Counted from the first letter of the stretch, positions 1-8,232 are shown. The stretch is 18,989 nucleotides of DNA from an uncultured Bacteroidota bacterium (GCA_937885735.1 CALABN010000304.1:1-18989), one strand, 5' to 3'. Numbers and translations are program-made. Notes: a model not told the origin generated them from the letters alone.

Positions 1-2
1 GC

Positions 3-842
3 AAGCCTAAGACTCCTGACACGGAGCTCCAGGAACTGGTCATAACCGAGATGTTCGACGACTTCACCCACAAGCGCTGGGACAGGATAGGACAGCGCCT
101 CGGGTTGGATGACAATAAGGTACAGGACATCATATCAGAGCTGACACGTCTCAATCCGCGCCCCGGCAGTGCCATGGGAGAATCTGTAGGACATAACCGT
201 CAGGTTGTCGTTCCTGACTTCCTGCTTGACAACTATGACGGTGAAATCCATTTCCAGCTGAACAGCAGCAACATACCTGTCCTCAGAGTAAGCCAGGAGT
301 ATTCCGACATGCTGGAACGTCAGTCAAAGGGAACGAACAGCAGTCAGCGCGATGCGGCCATCTATCTTAAACGCAAGCTGGATTCCGCCCGGAATTTCAT
401 TGAAGCCCTGAAACAGAGGCACCAGACCATGACCCGCACAATGCAGGCCATAATCGACATGCAGATGCCTTTCTTCACAGAGGGCGATGAGACACTGCTC
501 AAGCCAATGATACTGAAGGACATTGCCGGCAGGACCGGCTATGACATCTCCACCATTTCACGCGTATGCAGCGGCAAATACGTCCAGACCCCGTACGGCA
601 CATTCCCGTTGAAATGGTTCTTCACCGATGGCGTCATGAACAGCGATGGCGAAGAGGTATCAGTGAAACAGATACACAGCCTTCTGCGCGAACTGACTGA
701 AAACGAGGACCCTGAAGCCCCCCTGTCGGACGGACAGCTGGCTGAAAAGCTTCAGGAGAAGGGATTCACCCTGGCACGCAGGACCATTGCCAAATACCGT
801 GACCAGCTTGGAATTCCGGTAGCAAGACTCAGAAAGAAATAA
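3..842 (+). CDS. rpoN: RNA polymerase sigma-54 factor, C-terminal part (5' end outside window)
   Basis: Sigma-54 directs RNA polymerase to -24/-12 promoters that need an AAA+ activator. The frame is already open at base 3, so the gene begins upstream; an ATG at 51 is internal. About 279 residues are visible: the core-binding region (about codons 20-160, with the motif LNPRPG), then the DNA-binding HTH region around TGYDISTISRV and SGKYVQTPYGTFPLKWFF, and the RpoN box ARRTIAKYRD (bases 774-803), which contacts the -24 element. The protein ends LRKK, usual for Bacteroidetes sigma-54. The N-terminal Gln-rich activator-interacting region lies outside the window. purE follows 24 bases after the stop in the same direction. 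All Gln codons are CAG, matching purE and ispG. Confidence 0.95.
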   Translation, partial: KPKTPDTELQELVITEMFDDFTHKRWDRIGQRLGLDDNKVQDIISELTRLNPRPGSAMGESVGHNRQVVVPDFLLDNYDGEIHFQLNSSNIPVLRVSQEYSDMLERQSKGTNSSQRDAAIYLKRKLDSARNFIEALKQRHQTMTRTMQAIIDMQMPFFTEGDETLLKPMILKDIAGRTGYDISTISRVCSGKYVQTPYGTFPLKWFFTDGVMNSDGEEVSVKQIHSLLRELTENEDPEAPLSDGQLAEKLQEKGFTLARRTIAKYRDQLGIPVARLRKK

Positions 843-866
843 TCGAATCATAAGACAATATTGAAA

Positions 867-1373
867 ATGAATCCACAGGTAAGCATCATCATGGGCAGCA
901 CATCCGATCTGCCCGTCATGGAAAAGGCAGCCCAGTTTCTGGACAGCATGCAGATTCCGTTTGAAATGAACGCCCTTTCGGCACACCGTACTCCAGCTCA
1001 GGTCGAAGATTTCGCCCTTCATGCAGCCGGACGCGGCATCAAGGTCATCATAGCGGCAGCCGGTATGGCGGCAGCCCTTCCGGGTGTCATTGCTGCAAGT
1101 ACAACGGTTCCCGTAATAGGCGTTCCCATCAAAGGAATGCTGGATGGTCTGGATGCCATGCTTTCCATCATCCAGATGCCCCCCGGAATACCGGTAGCCA
1201 CAATGGGAGTGAACGGTGCCCAGAACGCAGCCATCATGGCCGCCCAGATTATTGCCCTGTCTGACAGCGAACTGGCAAAGCGCCTTATTGACTACAAGCA
1301 GGGACTGGGAGAAAAGATAGTAAAGGCGAATGCCGAGCTCAGTCAGGTAAAGTACAGCTACAAGACCAACTGA
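867..1373 (+). CDS. purE: N5-carboxyaminoimidazole ribonucleotide mutase (PurE class I)
   Basis: Converts N5-CAIR to CAIR in de novo purine synthesis, in the cytoplasm. The 168-residue product has class I length and motifs: the nucleotide-binding IMGSTSDLPVM near the N-terminus, SAHRTP with the catalytic histidine, and IQMPPGIPVATM further on. The loop that is AAHLPG in E. coli PurE reads AAALPG here; I recall this variant from other Bacteroidetes and do not read it as inactivation. I chose ATG 867; the frame also opens at a TTG at 861, which would add only two residues. The stop TGA (1371-1373) shares its last base with the ATG of ispG, so the two are probably translationally coupled. Codon use matches rpoN and ispG. 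Confidence 0.93.
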   Translation: MNPQVSIIMGSTSDLPVMEKAAQFLDSMQIPFEMNALSAHRTPAQVEDFALHAAGRGIKVIIAAAGMAAALPGVIAASTTVPVIGVPIKGMLDGLDAMLSIIQMPPGIPVATMGVNGAQNAAIMAAQIIALSDSELAKRLIDYKQGLGEKIVKANAELSQVKYSYKTN

Positions 1374-2767
1374 TGGAACAGACACACGGCTACTTGAGAC
1401 GCAGGACGACCCCCGTCCATGCAGGCGGTCTTGTCATAGGAGGCGATGCACCTATCCGCGTCCAGAGCATGACAACCGCTTCGACCATGGATACCCAGGC
1501 ATGCATCGGACAGGCCATACGCATTATCGAAGCCGGAGGCGAACTGGTCCGCCTGACAGCTCAGGGAACCCGTGAAGCCCTGAATCTGAAGAATATCCGT
1601 CAGGGACTCAGGGAACGCGGATACGAAACCCCTCTGGTAGCTGACATACATTTCAATCCGGCCGTGGCCGATGTCGCAGCCACCATTGTCGAAAAGGTAC
1701 GCATCAATCCCGGCAACTATGTGGATCCGGCACGCACTTTCAAGAACCTGGAATACAGCGATGAGGAATATGAGGCCGAAATCGGGAAAATCCGCCACAG
1801 GCTTGTTCCGTTTCTGGACATCTGCCGGAAAAACGGCACTGCCATAAGGATAGGAGTGAATCACGGGTCCCTGTCAGACCGTATCATGAGCCGTTACGGC
1901 AACACCCCGGCAGGAATGGTGGAAAGCTGCATGGAGTTCCTGAGAATATGCGTGGAACAGGACTTCATGGACGTGGTCATATCAATCAAGGCCAGCAACA
2001 CCTGCGTCATGATAGAGACCGTCCGTCTTCTGGTAAGACAGATGGATAAGGAGAACATGGCGTTCCCGCTCCATCTTGGTGTGACCGAAGCCGGCAGCGA
2101 CATGGAAGGACGCATAAAAAGTGCTGTCGGCATTGGCGCCCTTCTGGCCGAAGGCATAGGCGACACCATCCGTGTCTCGCTTTCCGAGGCTCCCGAAAAG
2201 GAGATTCCTGTTGCACGGAAGCTGGTGGACCATGCACCGGAAAGCGCATTGTTCAGGGAGCACGCATCGGACCATATCACAGCCGATGGCACGCTGCATC
2301 TGAGCTACAGGGAAAGCTCCATTGAAGATCTCCAGCTGAAGGCGGCCATGGATGCCGGAGCCCTGCTTATTGACGGAAAGGCCAAGGATCTGGAAATAAC
2401 CGACGAGACCGGGGCCTTCACTGCCGCAGAGCTCAGAGATACGGCCGATGCCATACTCCAGGCCGCACGCATACGCTTCACGAAGCCCGAATACATTTCA
2501 TGTCCCGGCTGTGGACGCACTCTGTATAATCTGGAAGACACCATTGCACGCATCAAGGCAGCCACCTCGCATCTCAAAGGTGTGAAGATTGCCGTCATGG
2601 GATGCATAGTGAACGGCCCCGGCGAAATGGCCGATGCCGATTTCGGATACGTGGGCGCGGCACGCGGCTGCATCAGCCTTTATAAAGGAAAAGAGTGCAT
2701 CGAGAAGAACATCCCCGAAGATCAGGCGGTAGAGCATCTGCTGGCCCTGATTGAGAAATCAAAATAA
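1373..2767 (+). CDS. ispG: (E)-4-hydroxy-3-methylbut-2-enyl-diphosphate synthase, shortened Bacteroidetes form
   Basis: IspG (GcpE) reductively converts MEcPP to HMBPP in the MEP isoprenoid pathway using a [4Fe-4S] cluster. Residues 1-285 form the TIM-barrel A domain (RVQSMT, LVADIHFNP, RINPGNY, GVNHGSLSDRI, GVTEAG, IRVSLSE). Residues 370-464 are the cluster domain, with ligands Cys377 and Cys380 (ISCPGCGRT), Cys411 and Glu418 (GCIVNGPGE); the spacing matches E. coli Cys270/273/305/Glu312 to within one residue. As I recall them, Bacteroidetes IspG proteins are about 600 residues with an inserted A* domain. Here only about 80 residues (287-365) separate the two domains, and they resemble just the end of A* (EDLQLKAAMDAGALLIDG). 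Catalytic residues are intact, so the enzyme is probably functional. Confidence 0.93.
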   Translation: MEQTHGYLRRRTTPVHAGGLVIGGDAPIRVQSMTTASTMDTQACIGQAIRIIEAGGELVRLTAQGTREALNLKNIRQGLRERGYETPLVADIHFNPAVADVAATIVEKVRINPGNYVDPARTFKNLEYSDEEYEAEIGKIRHRLVPFLDICRKNGTAIRIGVNHGSLSDRIMSRYGNTPAGMVESCMEFLRICVEQDFMDVVISIKASNTCVMIETVRLLVRQMDKENMAFPLHLGVTEAGSDMEGRIKSAVGIGALLAEGIGDTIRVSLSEAPEKEIPVARKLVDHAPESALFREHASDHITADGTLHLSYRESSIEDLQLKAAMDAGALLIDGKAKDLEITDETGAFTAAELRDTADAILQAARIRFTKPEYISCPGCGRTLYNLEDTIARIKAATSHLKGVKIAVMGCIVNGPGEMADADFGYVGAARGCISLYKGKECIEKNIPEDQAVEHLLALIEKSK

Positions 2768-2781
2768 AAGAGGTATCTTTG
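2750..2781 (+). promoter_or_regulatory. Bacteroidetes-type promoter for cysS
   Basis: A -7 element TATCTTTG (2774-2781) matches the Bacteroidetes consensus TAnnTTTG exactly. ATTG at 2750-2753, a 3/4 match to TTTG, lies 20 bases upstream, the expected -33 spacing. The -33 box falls in the last codons of ispG. Transcription would begin about 15 bases before the cysS ATG at 2804, so cysS can be transcribed separately from purE-ispG. Confidence 0.6.
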
Positions 2782-2803
2782 CAGACCTCGAAAACAGAAC
2801 ATT

Positions 2804-4291
2804 ATGACAGAACACAAGCTTTCAATCTACAACACCCTTACCAGAAGGAAAGAGATATTCCAGCCGCTCAATGCTCCGCATGTGGGAATGTATGTCTGCG
2901 GTCCCACCGTATATGGCGACCCGCATCTGGGTCACGCACGTCCGGCCATCACTTTCGACATACTGTTCCGTTATCTCAAGCATCTGGGCTACAAGGTCAG
3001 GTACGTCCGCAACATAACCGATGTAGGACATCTGGAACACGATGCCGATGAAGGCGAGGACAAGATTGCAAAGAAGGCACGCCTGGAACAACTTGAGCCA
3101 ATGGAAGTTGTGCAATTCTATACACTCCGTTACCACGAGGCAATGAACAAGTTGAACGTGTTGCCTCCTACCATCGAGCCACGTGCATCGGGACACATCA
3201 TCGAACAAATTGAATTTGTCAAGAAGATTCTGGCCAACGGATACGCCTACGAGAGCAACGGCTCAATATACTTCGACATTGAGGCATATAGCAAGAAATT
3301 CCCTTACGGGAAACTGTCGGGCAGAAATGTGGCCGATATGCTCGAAACCACACGCGCACTCGACGGTCAGGACGAGAAACGCCACACCTGCGACTTCGCA
3401 TTGTGGAAAAAGGCACAGCCTGAACACATTATGCGCTGGCCTTCGCCTTGGTCCGACGGATTCCCTGGCTGGCATATGGAATGCTCGGCTATGAGTTGCA
3501 AGTATCTGGGCGAGGAATTCGACATTCACGGTGGCGGTATGGACCTTATTTTCCCGCATCACGAAAGCGAGATAGCACAATCGTCGGCCGCACTCGGCCA
3601 CGATTCGGTCCACTACTGGATGCACAACAATATGATTACCATCAACGGACAGAAGATGGGCAAGTCGTTGGGCAACTTCATCACACTCGACGAGTTCTTC
3701 AACGGTTCGCACAAGGACAAGGACGGTAACGAGATGCTCGATCAGGCATATTCGCCAATGACAATTCGCTTCTTCATTCTGCAGGCTCACTACCGCTCAA
3801 CAGTCGATTTCGGCAACGAGGCACTGCAAGCATCAGAGAAGGGTCTGGCTAAAATTATCGACACCTACAACCGACTGATAAAACTTCAGCCGTCGGCCAC
3901 CACGACAGTCGATGTTGCTGGCCTGCGTGAGCGTTGCGAAGATGCTATGTGCGACGACCTGAATACGCCTATCGTAATATCGCACCTGTTTGACGCATCG
4001 AAAGCCATCAACACAGTATCTGACGGCAAGGGCACCATATCGGAAGCCGACCTCAACGAACTGAAAGACGTCTTCAAGACGTTTGTGGTTGATATACTCG
4101 GCTTGCAGGTTGAGGAATCGGGCAACAAGAGCAACGATGCCTACAAAAAGGCCATCGACCTGTTGCTTTCAATTCGCCAACAAGCCAAGCAGAACAAGGA
4201 CTGGGCCACTAGCGACAAGATCCGCAACGAACTGACCGCTCTCGGCTTCAACATCAAAGACACAAAAGACGGATTCGAGTGGAATCTGTAG
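2804..4291 (+). CDS. cysS: Cysteine-tRNA ligase (mosaic in codon usage)
   Basis: Class I aminoacyl-tRNA synthetase that charges tRNA-Cys. The 495-residue product has all hallmarks: HLGH (41-44) as the HIGH motif, KMGKS (284-288) as KMSKS, and zinc ligands Cys32, Cys227 (WHMEC), His252 (PHHES) and Glu256, at the same relative spacing as E. coli Cys28/209/His234/Glu238. The C-terminal anticodon-binding domain is complete. A strong terminator follows the stop. Codon use changes inside the gene near codon 96 (base 3089). Before it the style matches rpoN-purE-ispG (Gln only CAG). After it CAA is frequent and TCG becomes a common Ser codon, as in the genes that follow. The protein is whole, but the DNA looks like two Bacteroidales sources joined in a conserved stretch. 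Confidence 0.95.
   Translation: MTEHKLSIYNTLTRRKEIFQPLNAPHVGMYVCGPTVYGDPHLGHARPAITFDILFRYLKHLGYKVRYVRNITDVGHLEHDADEGEDKIAKKARLEQLEPMEVVQFYTLRYHEAMNKLNVLPPTIEPRASGHIIEQIEFVKKILANGYAYESNGSIYFDIEAYSKKFPYGKLSGRNVADMLETTRALDGQDEKRHTCDFALWKKAQPEHIMRWPSPWSDGFPGWHMECSAMSCKYLGEEFDIHGGGMDLIFPHHESEIAQSSAALGHDSVHYWMHNNMITINGQKMGKSLGNFITLDEFFNGSHKDKDGNEMLDQAYSPMTIRFFILQAHYRSTVDFGNEALQASEKGLAKIIDTYNRLIKLQPSATTTVDVAGLRERCEDAMCDDLNTPIVISHLFDASKAINTVSDGKGTISEADLNELKDVFKTFVVDILGLQVEESGNKSNDAYKKAIDLLLSIRQQAKQNKDWATSDKIRNELTALGFNIKDTKDGFEWNL
3020..3091. other. Codon-usage breakpoint inside cysS
   Basis: About 38 successive Gln codons from base 3 to here are all CAG. The first CAA is at 3089-3091, and roughly half of later Gln codons in cysS are CAA. 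TCG serine also becomes common from here on. The joint probably lies in the conserved segment coding for [20 protein letters not shown] or just after it. This marks a likely join of two genomes, either an assembly chimera or recombination. Confidence 0.6.
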
Positions 4292-4319
4292 GACAGAAGT
4301 CAATTGATAATTGATAATG

Positions 4320-4355
4320 AAATGCTGGGAACCTTGGGTTTTCAGCATTTTTTTT
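4320..4355 (+). terminator. Intrinsic terminator after cysS
   Basis: An 8-bp perfect stem AAATGCTG (4320-4327) / CAGCATTT (4343-4350) is continued inward by GAACC/GGTTT with one G-U pair and a TTG loop. It runs into an unbroken T tract at 4348-4355. It sits 29 bases past the cysS stop and separates cysS from the convergent minus-strand genes. Confidence 0.85.
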
Positions 4356-4425
4356 GTTTGGTATGATGTTGGTTGGTAAATGCTTACGAGGGTAGCAGGC
4401 GACTTTTGTGAAGATAACGTTTTTT

Positions 4426-5025
4426 CTATACTTCATTTAATATGATGTCTGCCCATTTTGGAACGGATTCTGCATATTGCTTTACCAAATTGCCATTGGA
4501 AAGACGAAACAGCAGTTTGGCATCTTCATTATCTATAGAATTGTCATAAAAATAGGCGCGGTCAACAATCTTGGATAAAAGATGTGCATTCTTTATTGAC
4601 TCAAAGTATCTTGATATGATTTTTGGGATAGGCACATCGTGTCCTCCTTTCATCACCCTGTAAGCAATTCTTGATGCGTTAATGTTTGGGGAAGATGTAC
4701 AAACAAAAAACAATCTCACAAAAAAGCCTTTTTCAATTGCTTTCTTTACATATTCAACCTTATCATTCTTTGACAAGACAGTTTCAAAAATGAGGCTTTG
4801 CCTGTCTCTAAGCATTTTTCCCTTAAATCTTCACAATAATGAATCGATTTTAGTATGGATTCAGATGAATTCCAATCTCCAAATATTTCTTGAGCAACTA
4901 TTGATATATACAGCATCTTCCAACCACTCGTGCTTCAATATTTTAGACGTGATTGACGTTTTTCCAGCGCCATTAGGGCCTGCAATTACAATTAATATAG
5001 GCTTTTTATTCCCTTCCACAGCCAT
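4426..5025 (-). pseudogene. Zeta-toxin family P-loop kinase, disrupted by two frameshifts
   Basis: Joining three frames gives one protein of about 200 residues resembling the zeta-toxin/AAA_33 kinases, which in toxin-antitoxin systems phosphorylate UDP-N-acetylglucosamine. Frame 1 (5025 to about 4900) reads MAVEGNKKPILIVIAGPNG and Walker A GPNGAGKTS, up to DAVYIN. Frame 2 (about 4901 to 4799) continues VAQEIFGDWNSSES...CEDLREK. Frame 3 (about 4799 to 4426) reads SLIFETVLS, GGHDVP, RYFESIKNA and on to the stop. The second shift is explained by one missing base in the T run at 4797-4799. The first seems to be a deletion of about 11 bases that also removes the expected Pro-Asp after YIN. The start ATG is one base after the stop of the upstream small gene. 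It is either a true pseudogene or carries sequencing errors; the larger deletion favours real decay. Confidence 0.72.
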
Positions 5026-5026
5026 T

Positions 5027-5197
5027 CTATTTTGACATTTCAATTGATGCTTTTAAGTCGTCAAAATACTTTTTTCGCACCATTTCAGTGCTTTCTTTAG
5101 CCTCCTGCGCCACTTCGTGCATAATTTGGGCCAACATTTCATCGGTTGGTTCCTCCAAACTGGTAAGCCTGTATTTGTTTAGAATTTCATCTGGCAT
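5027..5197 (-). CDS. Small acidic protein, putative antitoxin partner of the zeta-like gene
   Basis: A 56-residue protein starting MPDEILNKYRLTSLEEPTDE and ending KASIEMSK, rich in Glu and Lys and predicted mostly helical, with no membrane segment. I chose the ATG at 5197 because a good promoter lies just upstream; the frame extends further but would run into that promoter. Its stop TAG is one base from the ATG of the broken zeta-like kinase, which indicates a two-gene operon. Small proteins of this kind often precede zeta-like genes in Bacteroidetes, so an antitoxin role is inferred from position and size only. No named antitoxin domain is recognised by eye. Confidence 0.65.
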   Translation of the reverse strand: MPDEILNKYRLTSLEEPTDEMLAQIMHEVAQEAKESTEMVRKKYFDDLKASIEMSK

Positions 5198-5215
5198 AAT
5201 TGATTCCCTTTTTAG

Positions 5216-5246
5216 CAAAGTTATTGCTTGACAAACAATTTTCAAA
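5216..5246 (-). promoter_or_regulatory. Promoter for the small gene/zeta-like operon
   Basis: On the minus strand, TTTG (5246-5243), a 19-base spacer and TAACTTTG (5223-5216) give an exact match to the Bacteroidetes TTTG-N19-TAnnTTTG promoter. It ends 18 bases before the ATG at 5197. This is the best-matching promoter in the window, so the operon is probably still transcribed although its second gene is broken. Confidence 0.7.
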
Positions 5247-5287
5247 ATTAATTGAAATTCCAATTACTCCACAGACTGTTGTGAAAA

Positions 5288-5317
5288 ACAAAAAAGGAAA
5301 CAAGCCCGCAAGACTTG
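5288..5317 (-). terminator. Intrinsic terminator after the blaR1-like gene
   Basis: On the minus strand, CAAGTC (5317-5312), a 5-base loop and GGCTTG (5306-5301) form a 6-bp stem with one G-U pair. It is followed by a T-rich tract (complement of the A run at 5288-5300). It lies about 40 bases after the stop of the M56 gene. Confidence 0.6.
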
Positions 5318-5356
5318 CTCCCTTCATTTTGCCTGCATCACTGTTCAACGTTGCAA

Positions 5357-7690
5357 CTAATGAAAATGGTTTAAGCTTTCTCTCACTGGAGCATTACGTT
5401 TTTCCAAATCCTTCAGCATTTTTTCAAAATAAGGGATTGAGGAAACTCTATTCAATATTTCGTCCACGCCAGCAGAATGTCTCCAAAGACAATTCATTAC
5501 AAATCCCAATTCGTTTATATGCTCCTCACTATAAAGTATAATGCTGGCTTCTCCAAAGGGGTTTCCTGATTCGTAATTTCCAAAATACACATCATTGGCT
5601 AATTGCCATTCCTTATAGAAGTTTGAACCATCCAAATTGAATATTTTCCAATCGTTTACTGTTATTGTTGCCTTTTCTCCAGGAACAAAAGGCAACTTGG
5701 AATAAAACAAATCTTCGCCAACTATGCCATCATACGTAGTCAGCAATTGATACATACCCGCCTCATCCAAATAAGCTGAATATTGTATTGTATGCTTTTT
5801 ATCAAAAGTAAGATCAGCAACTTGTCTGGATGTACCATTCACAAAATCCAACTTCTTAATAATTATCCCTGATGCTTTCATACTATCAACACCCGTAATG
5901 GTAATCTCAAAGTTTGGCTTGTTGTCTTTTTCATCTGCCTTATGAATGTTTGATATCAAAAATGGATTCTCTAAATTGGTATCAATGGTTGCTTTATAAT
6001 TTGAAAAATAACTAAACGATTCCACATCTTTAGGCATTGGCTCGAATACCACATATTGCCCAAATACAAGCATCTCCATATCGGAAAAACCAGTTTCGGC
6101 ACGCTTGAATTTATATACATTGCCATTGTTATCCTTCAAAACCGCATTGGACATTTGTATCAACGGAAAACATTTATTCGTGTTTTCAAAAGCAAAACAA
6201 ACTATCGTTTCATCATCGTTGAAATACACATCTTTAACGTAAATAGAATAGTTGAATAAAGTTTTTACGCACTCTTGCTTGGGATTGTGCCAAACGTTGC
6301 CTTTAAATTTAGGAAAATGTGGGGACTCCCAATTTGTGGCGTAGCGCAATGCTTCAATACCACGAGATATATTTGGTTGATACCTTCTTATGCCGTCATA
6401 TTCAACATATGCCATACTCCTTCTTATTATATTTAAACTTTCACCCGGCACAAAGAATAACTCAATACCTTTGTCCAATTCCCCACCTGGCAATACTCTT
6501 TGAATCTTGCCACAAATGATATGCTTTAGGTCAATTTCGTAATGGAACTTGTTGTCAACCACTGGTATGCAGACCGAAGGTGTGTCGGCAAGGTGAAGAT
6601 ACTCGTCGGAAAGGGTTATCATATAACACGAATCGGTGCATCCTGGGTCAATTGTTCCCTCAATCACAAACTTCTGTGGCTCTTTTAGTTGAATGGACTC
6701 AAGCGTGTTGTTTTTGGTGTCCTTGGGCGAACATTCCACAAATGTGAACACGCAGAACATTGCCAACAGGCATACCAATGTGCCAATCTTGCCAAACCTG
6801 CCCAATGTGCCTGCCGTAGAAGCGCGCATCTCTATAAATCGGCTACGGATAAACGAATGGTTGAACCCGCTCACCACCGGACAACTCTCGTTAAGAACCA
6901 TTTCAAGAAGCGTTGCCTGATATGTGATGACATTGGCTCCGCTGGACAGCACGTCGTGGTCGGCCTCAAACTCGTGAACGTTGCGCAGAGCCGAACGGCA
7001 GAGCCACACAGACGGATTGAACCAGAAGATGCGGGTGAAAAACTCGCTCACCCACACGTCAACATAGTGACGGTGCGCAATGTGGGCCTTCTCGTGACGT
7101 ATTATCAGATTTTCCTTCTCCCTGTCAAGGTCGGCAGGGAAGAATATGGTCTTTGCAAACGAGAACGGCGTCTGCACCGATGCCGAACGGATAATGGCAT
7201 AGCCTTCCGCCGTGGTCTCCGCTTTCATCCGCGACTTTACCACCATTAATTTCATAATGTAGTAAAATGCTATCAACAAGAGAATTACCGAAACGGCAGG
7301 AATGAACAATCCTATCAATTTAAGCCAATCGACATTCTGCCAAAATGGAATGTCCTCAACTATTGCCGAAGGTGTGAATTCGACAGGCGACAAGGCTGGT
7401 GTCTGGCTTTCCGAAACTGATGCGGGACCCATTTCTACTGGCATCTCCTGTGCTTGAAACATTGTCATTGGTGCAGTTGCTGGTGCCGGCGATTGTGACA
7501 AAACCGCCACGGGCGACTGCGAAGGTGTATAGACTTCGAACGTAAGGACGCTCATCAGAAGGCTTGCCACAGGAAGCGACAAAAGATAAATCCTTGTTGC
7601 CTTGTAACTTGCCTTTTTTCGCAATGCAAAATGGTAGAACGCCATAAGCAATGCCGATGTCGCTAAAAATTTCAAGACTATTATTTCCAT
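5357..7690 (-). CDS. BlaR1-like M56 family membrane metallopeptidase with large C-terminal extension
   Basis: M56 proteins are membrane sensors with a cytoplasmic-facing zinc protease that relieves repression by a BlaI/MecI partner. This 777-residue protein has hydrophobic segments at about 4-22, 35-53, 122-147 and 302-318. A Pro/Ser/Ala-rich stretch lies at about 55-115. The zinc-protease motif HEKAH is at 199-203, with downstream NVHEFEAD (238-244) expected to supply the third ligand. After the last membrane segment come about 440 extracytoplasmic residues. I see no penicillin-binding SxxK/SxN/KTG set in them. Two stretches (about 335-420 and 595-700, FVIEGTI... and FEITITG...) resemble the beta-rich DUF4369 domain found at the start of Bacteroidetes TlpA-like proteins; this is tentative. 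The part encoding this tail is visibly more AT-rich than the protease part. The blaI-like gene lies 133 bases upstream. The signal sensed is unknown. Confidence 0.88.
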   Translation of the reverse strand: MEIIVLKFLATSALLMAFYHFALRKKASYKATRIYLLSLPVASLLMSVLTFEVYTPSQSPVAVLSQSPAPATAPMTMFQAQEMPVEMGPASVSESQTPALSPVEFTPSAIVEDIPFWQNVDWLKLIGLFIPAVSVILLLIAFYYIMKLMVVKSRMKAETTAEGYAIIRSASVQTPFSFAKTIFFPADLDREKENLIIRHEKAHIAHRHYVDVWVSEFFTRIFWFNPSVWLCRSALRNVHEFEADHDVLSSGANVITYQATLLEMVLNESCPVVSGFNHSFIRSRFIEMRASTAGTLGRFGKIGTLVCLLAMFCVFTFVECSPKDTKNNTLESIQLKEPQKFVIEGTIDPGCTDSCYMITLSDEYLHLADTPSVCIPVVDNKFHYEIDLKHIICGKIQRVLPGGELDKGIELFFVPGESLNIIRRSMAYVEYDGIRRYQPNISRGIEALRYATNWESPHFPKFKGNVWHNPKQECVKTLFNYSIYVKDVYFNDDETIVCFAFENTNKCFPLIQMSNAVLKDNNGNVYKFKRAETGFSDMEMLVFGQYVVFEPMPKDVESFSYFSNYKATIDTNLENPFLISNIHKADEKDNKPNFEITITGVDSMKASGIIIKKLDFVNGTSRQVADLTFDKKHTIQYSAYLDEAGMYQLLTTYDGIVGEDLFYSKLPFVPGEKATITVNDWKIFNLDGSNFYKEWQLANDVYFGNYESGNPFGEASIILYSEEHINELGFVMNCLWRHSAGVDEILNRVSSIPYFEKMLKDLEKRNAPVRESLNHFH

Positions 7691-7720
7691 AGTAGTAGGT
7701 ATTAATGTTGTTGAATCGTT

Positions 7721-7817
7721 GAAAGTTTAAAAGTTTAGAGGTTTAGTGTTTAGAAGTTTAGTTATTGGTAAAGTTGAAGGTTGAATCGTAATTCTGAATT
7801 TTGAATTATTAATTTTC
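7721..7817. repeat. Short degenerate direct repeats between blaI and blaR1
   Basis: GTTTA recurs at 7725, 7733, 7741, 7748 and 7756, a 7-8 base period. It is followed by an A/T-rich TGAATTTTGAATTATTAATT stretch (about 7794-7813). It looks like slippage-prone intergenic filler common in Bacteroidales; no function is seen. This accounts for most of the 133-base gap between the two genes. Confidence 0.55.
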
Positions 7818-7823
7818 AAACTC

Positions 7824-8198
7824 TTACTCCTTAATCATTTCATTGAGAATCTCCTTCAGTTCGTCCTTGCTGATTTTCTCGCTTTTAGCAAAAAACGAAA
7901 AGAACGAGCGCATTGAACCGCCGAAAACATTGTCGCAGGCCTCGTTCATAAACGAACCTATATATTCGTCGCGGTTGAGCAGTGGCTTGTATATGTTGGC
8001 CTTGCCCGATTTTTCAAAAGTCACTATGCCTTTGCGCGCCAACACTTGCATCACGGTAAGCGTGGTTGTGTAGGCTGGCTTTGGCTCGTCCAACTCGTCG
8101 TGTATCTGCTGGACAGTGGCTTCGCCCTTGTCCCACAATATGTTCATAAGATGCAGTTCGGCTTTGGTAAGCGATTGCGTTTTTGTTCCCTTTTCCAT
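7824..8198 (-). CDS. BlaI/MecI/CopY family transcriptional repressor
   Basis: A 124-residue winged-helix repressor typical of BlaI-type proteins. The N-terminal domain reads LTKAELHLMNILWDKGEATV, then QQIHDEL and PAYTTTLTVMQVLARKG (recognition helix) with wing ...FEKSGKANIYKP. The C-terminal helical part is the dimerisation domain and contains the region cleaved in the family upon M56 sensor activation. It lies upstream of the M56 gene on the same strand, the canonical repressor-sensor pairing. Two operator-like dyads (8233-8248 and 8287-8302) sit just upstream, the nearer one over the predicted promoter, so autorepression of itself and probably of blaR1 is expected. No beta-lactamase gene is nearby. 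Confidence 0.92.
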   Translation of the reverse strand: MEKGTKTQSLTKAELHLMNILWDKGEATVQQIHDELDEPKPAYTTTLTVMQVLARKGIVTFEKSGKANIYKPLLNRDEYIGSFMNEACDNVFGGSMRSFFSFFAKSEKISKDELKEILNEMIKE

Positions 8199-8232
8199 AA
8201 TTATATTGATGCGTTAATTACTATAAATCTCG

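Noticed and set aside
867..1373. Inactive PurE because the AAHLPG loop reads AAALPG
   Set aside because: The catalytic histidine in SAHRTP is present, the other motifs are intact, and I recall the Ala variant from other Bacteroidetes.
660..1385. Long minus-strand open frame opposite rpoN and purE
   Set aside because: It lies opposite two well-recognised genes, its protein is Cys/His/Gly-rich with no domain, and its openness follows from the CAG/GGC-rich codon pattern of the real genes. The same applies to other long antisense frames over ispG, cysS and the receptor genes.
4301..4319. ATTGATAATTGATAATG direct repeat as a regulatory site
   Set aside because: It is a short low-complexity slippage repeat after cysS, next to the terminator, with no promoter or gene depending on it.
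4682..5035. Plus-strand frame of about 117 codons opposite the zeta-like gene
   Set aside because: The minus strand here encodes recognisable kinase motifs; the plus-strand product has none and is a shadow.
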